A stretch of 8,988 bases of DNA from Thioalkalivibrio sp. (GTDB lineage: Bacteria; Pseudomonadota; Gammaproteobacteria; Ectothiorhodospirales; Ectothiorhodospiraceae), in NCBI GenBank assembly GCA_018224485.1, contig JAGTVE010000014.1:1-8988 (forward strand), written 5' to 3'. Below are positions 7,053-8,988 of the stretch, piece after piece (position 1 is the stretch's first letter; each line of letters starts with the position of its first letter). The translations under genes and the position numbers were made by a program. Below the pieces are notes generated by a model that saw nothing but the letters and a program-made list of their open reading frames with translations, was not told where the DNA came from and made no database searches.

Positions 7053-8170
7053 AGGGGTTTTCTGAAAATTCGATATTTCTTGTATTTTTTGGCGCCTGAT
7101 TCTTCGATCAGTGCGTTGATTGATTCGTTATCCTCCAGGGTCCAGCCCATCTCCAGAGTCCGATAGTTTTTGTTTTCCCTGGCCACCGTATAGATGTGGT
7201 GAAAGGCCAGCATTGGCAGCCCCAACTGGCGATATTCCTCCTTGACCCCGAACATCAGCAGCCTTAAGCCTCTGATTTTCCGCCGATAGAGGAATGCCTT
7301 GACCAGACCTGCCAGGCCGATACGACCGTTGAGGCGTTTGAGCAGCGGGTTGACGTCAGGAAAGATCACACAGACTGCCGCCGGTTCATCATCATAATAC
7401 ATGAAAAACACCAGCTCCGGGTCGGCAAAAGGTTGCACGCTTTTCTGGATGCCCCGCATCTCGTTGGTGGTCAGAGGCACAAAACCCCAGTTGCCGGACC
7501 AGGAGTCATTGTAGATTTCCCTGATCAGGTCAAACTCGGCATCCATCCGCTGCGGATCGACTTGCCTGATGCGTACCCCTTTTTTTTGCGCGGTCCGCAG
7601 GGCAAGACGCTCCATCCAGTCCGGTAGCCGGTACTCGCCATCAATCAGAAAGGCCAGCAGGTCCTTCTCCTTGGTGAATCCGCACGATTCGACCAGCGGC
7701 TGGTAATACGGCGGGTTGTAAGCCATCCCTACCGCCGGCGGATAATCGAATCCCTCAATCAGCAATCCCGACTCGTAATTCAGCGACGGGCTGAGCGGTC
7801 CGCGCAGAAAGGTCACCCCCTTCTGGCGAGCCCAGGTCTCCACGCGCGCAAAAAGCGCTGCCGCAGCCTCCGGATCATCAGCGCATTCAAAAAATCCCCA
7901 GACCCCCACCTGTTCGTTGTGAACCTGGTTGGCGTGGCGATCAATGATACCGGCGATGCGGCCCACCGTCCGTGAACCGCGTCGGGCGAGAAACAGGCTG
8001 CGCTCGGAAAACTCCCAGAAAGGGTGGCTGCCCGGATCGAGAATCCGGCGGACCTCATTTTTCAGGGGTGGAACCCACTTGGGGTAGGCAGCGTAGATGC
8101 GCCATGGCAGGTCAATGAAGTCTTTTAGTGCCGATCTTCCGGCCACAGCAATAATCTCTATTCCGGCCAT
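7049..8170 (-). CDS. YghO-like GNAT-fold acyltransferase family protein, 373 aa
   Basis: I chose ATG 8170 because GGAAGAA stands just upstream (8174-8180). The longer frame from 8269 would begin upstream of the predicted -10 box, and its first 33 residues look non-conserved. The protein opens with an LPWRIYAAYPKWVPPL segment. It then has GRIAGIIDRHAN (about 70-81), the family-type GPLSPSLNYESGLLIEGF stretch (124-141) with YNPPYYQPLVESCGF (151-165), and a second GNAT-like half with FMYYDDEPAAVCVIFPD (256-272), FGVKEEYRQLGLPMLAFHHI (307-326) and a WTLEDNESINALIEESGAKK end. This is the layout of large double-GNAT proteins such as E. coli YghO, whose function is not established. It uses an acyl-CoA or acyl-ACP donor if it is active. 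As first gene of the operon it may attach the synthase-made acyl chain to an amine; this is inference. Confidence 0.9.
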   Translation of the reverse strand: MAGIEIIAVAGRSALKDFIDLPWRIYAAYPKWVPPLKNEVRRILDPGSHPFWEFSERSLFLARRGSRTVGRIAGIIDRHANQVHNEQVGVWGFFECADDPEAAAALFARVETWARQKGVTFLRGPLSPSLNYESGLLIEGFDYPPAVGMAYNPPYYQPLVESCGFTKEKDLLAFLIDGEYRLPDWMERLALRTAQKKGVRIRQVDPQRMDAEFDLIREIYNDSWSGNWGFVPLTTNEMRGIQKSVQPFADPELVFFMYYDDEPAAVCVIFPDVNPLLKRLNGRIGLAGLVKAFLYRRKIRGLRLLMFGVKEEYRQLGLPMLAFHHIYTVARENKNYRTLEMGWTLEDNESINALIEESGAKKYKKYRIFRKPL

Positions 8171-8173
8171 AAT

Positions 8174-8180
8174 TTCTTCC
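8174..8180 (-). promoter_or_regulatory. Shine-Dalgarno of the GNAT gene
   Basis: Minus-strand GGAAGAA lies three bases before ATG 8170. It supports the 373-residue form of the GNAT protein over the 406-residue frame that starts at 8269. Confidence 0.65.
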
Positions 8181-8240
8181 AAGTGACAGGTTAACCCCAT
8201 TCCAGGTGCCTGTCGGAATCGGGAATGCCGAGGGCTGGGG

Positions 8241-8269
8241 ACTATATCAAATGGATGATGCAATTGCAA
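8241..8269 (-). promoter_or_regulatory. Predicted sigma70-type promoter of the three-gene operon
   Basis: On the minus strand the -35 TTGCAA (8264-8269) and -10 TATAGT (8241-8246) are separated by 17 bases. Each box differs from consensus at few positions. The start point would fall near 8235, leaving a leader of roughly 65 bases before ATG 8170. The -35 box overlaps a perfect 10-bp palindrome (8259-8268), a possible operator half. No terminator is seen between the three genes it would serve. Confidence 0.55.
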
Positions 8270-8286
8270 TTTTGTTGAAGGGCGTG

Positions 8287-8302
8287 TAAATAATCAATCA
8301 CT
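8287..8302 (+). promoter_or_regulatory. Possible -10 box and near-leaderless start region of the PAP2 gene
   Basis: AATAAT at 8289-8294 matches the -10 consensus at five of six positions, and the gene's ATG follows at 8303. A transcript from it would start at about 8300-8303, so it would be leaderless or nearly so, which would fit the absence of a Shine-Dalgarno. The only -35 candidate is the self-complementary TTGCAA at 8264-8269, at a long 19-base spacing. This is a weak prediction. Confidence 0.25.
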
Positions 8303-8988
8303 ATGCGACCTGTCCTGCGCCCCTCAGACCTGCTGACAATCTTTTATCTTGCCCTGCTCTCCGGCCTTGCGGTTGTCTCCGCGCCGGTCAACTCGGAGTG
8401 GGTCGGACTTTTCGCTACCTACGCGGCGCTGGCGGTTGTCATTCTGGCGGCGGCTGCGTATCGCACGCGGGTGAGTCCGGCAAAGCGGGGGTTTTATCTG
8501 TCGGTCATCTGCACGGTGCTGACGGTCTCCATCGTTTTCAACAGTCTGGGTGAGCTCATCGCCAGCCTGCATGAGACGACCTTCGATGATTTCCTGATTG
8601 CCGTCGATCATGCGCTGTTCGGCGTTCACCCGACGGTCTGGATGGAGCGGTGGATCACGCCGACCCTCTCGGCTCTTCTCCAGTTTGCCTACATCAGTTA
8701 CTACTTCCTCCCCCTCTCACTCGGCATCATGCTGATTGTCAAAGGTAGGTTCGAGGCGTTCGAAGAGGTCCTGTTCGGCATCCTGCTCTGCTTTTACCTG
8801 TCTTACATCGGCTATCTGCTGGTCCCGGCCATCGGTCCCCGTTTTACCCTCAGCCACCTGCAGAGCGGGGATCTGCAGCTGTACCCGTTGATTGAAACCA
8901 TCCAGGCGGCACTGAACGCTCTCGAAAAAAACAAGACCGATGCCTTTCCGAGCGGCCATACCGCCGTTTCGCTCATGTGCCTCTATTA
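8303..8988 (+). CDS. PAP2-superfamily membrane phosphatase/phosphotransferase, N-terminal part (3' end outside window)
   Basis: An open plus-strand frame of 228 codons runs from ATG 8303 off the right edge. An in-frame TAA at 8291 prevents a longer start. Five hydrophobic segments are seen at about 9-27, 33-53, 64-86, 122-146 and 157-178. Next come LVPAIGPRF (around P178-R180), corresponding to the first conserved PAP2 region, and AFPSGHTAVS (215-224) with the catalytic-motif His at H219. The last motif (SRxxxxxHxxxD) would lie beyond the window. The spacing and the GPR form recall the AUR1/inositolphosphotransferase-like PAP2 subgroup. Members dephosphorylate or transfer lipid head groups at the membrane, so a lipid-phosphate substrate is likely but unspecified. 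It is transcribed away from the synthase operon across a 132-bp gap; a joint pathway is only possible. Confidence 0.9.
   Translation, partial: MRPVLRPSDLLTIFYLALLSGLAVVSAPVNSEWVGLFATYAALAVVILAAAAYRTRVSPAKRGFYLSVICTVLTVSIVFNSLGELIASLHETTFDDFLIAVDHALFGVHPTVWMERWITPTLSALLQFAYISYYFLPLSLGIMLIVKGRFEAFEEVLFGILLCFYLSYIGYLLVPAIGPRFTLSHLQSGDLQLYPLIETIQAALNALEKNKTDAFPSGHTAVSLMCLY

Noticed and set aside
8171..8269. N-terminal extension of the GNAT protein from ATG 8269
   Set aside because: The extension contains the predicted -10 box in its coding strand and has no upstream Shine-Dalgarno. ATG 8170 has one, and the conserved family sequence begins there.
8324..8959. Minus-strand frames at 8324-8629 and 8717-8959
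   Set aside because: Both are antisense to the PAP2 gene, whose membrane segments and FPSGHT motif make the plus strand the coding one.

Overview
The window is GC-rich bacterial DNA with almost no non-coding sequence. It holds one leftward (minus-strand) operon of three genes and the start of one rightward gene. The taxon cannot be read from it with certainty. A PfaA-like synthase with a flavin enoyl-reductase module next to a large GNAT protein would suit a Desulfuromonadales/Geobacter-like or other deltaproteobacterial genome, but this is a weak inference.

Bases 1-6134 (minus) are the N-terminal 2044 codons of one giant type I polyketide/secondary-lipid synthase, which runs off the left edge. 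No stop codon interrupts the frame. The domain order is NPD barrel 1 (flavin enoyl-reductase fold, active-site His lost), NPD barrel 2 (His kept), ketosynthase (C929/H1070/H1106), malonyl-type acyltransferase (S1369/H1475), ACP1, ACP2, and the first part of a ketoreductase. It resembles a PUFA synthase in which a PfaD/FabK-like reductase is fused in front of a PfaA-like KS-AT-ACP-ACP-KR. The two ACPs are coded by a nearly identical 212-bp repeat, and both carry Arg instead of Asp before the phosphopantetheine serine.

Bases 6147-7052 (minus) code a 301-residue protein with an early HSW and a late DNCT motif. This is the pattern of circularly permuted NlpC/P60-like (DUF4105/LRAT-type) thiol enzymes. 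Bases 7049-8170 (minus) code a 373-residue YghO-like GNAT-fold protein. These two genes overlap by ATGA, and the synthase starts 12 nt after the second one ends, so the three are very probably one transcript. A good sigma70-type promoter (TTGCAA-N17-TATAGT) precedes them at 8241-8269.

Bases 8303-8988 (plus) start a divergently transcribed PAP2-family membrane phosphatase/phosphotransferase, cut by the right edge.

Working model (inference): the synthase builds a reduced acyl or polyketide chain on its tandem ACPs. The GNAT and the permuted thiol-enzyme-like protein are candidates for transferring, releasing or modifying that chain, giving an uncharacterised secondary lipid. The PAP2 protein may or may not belong to the same pathway.
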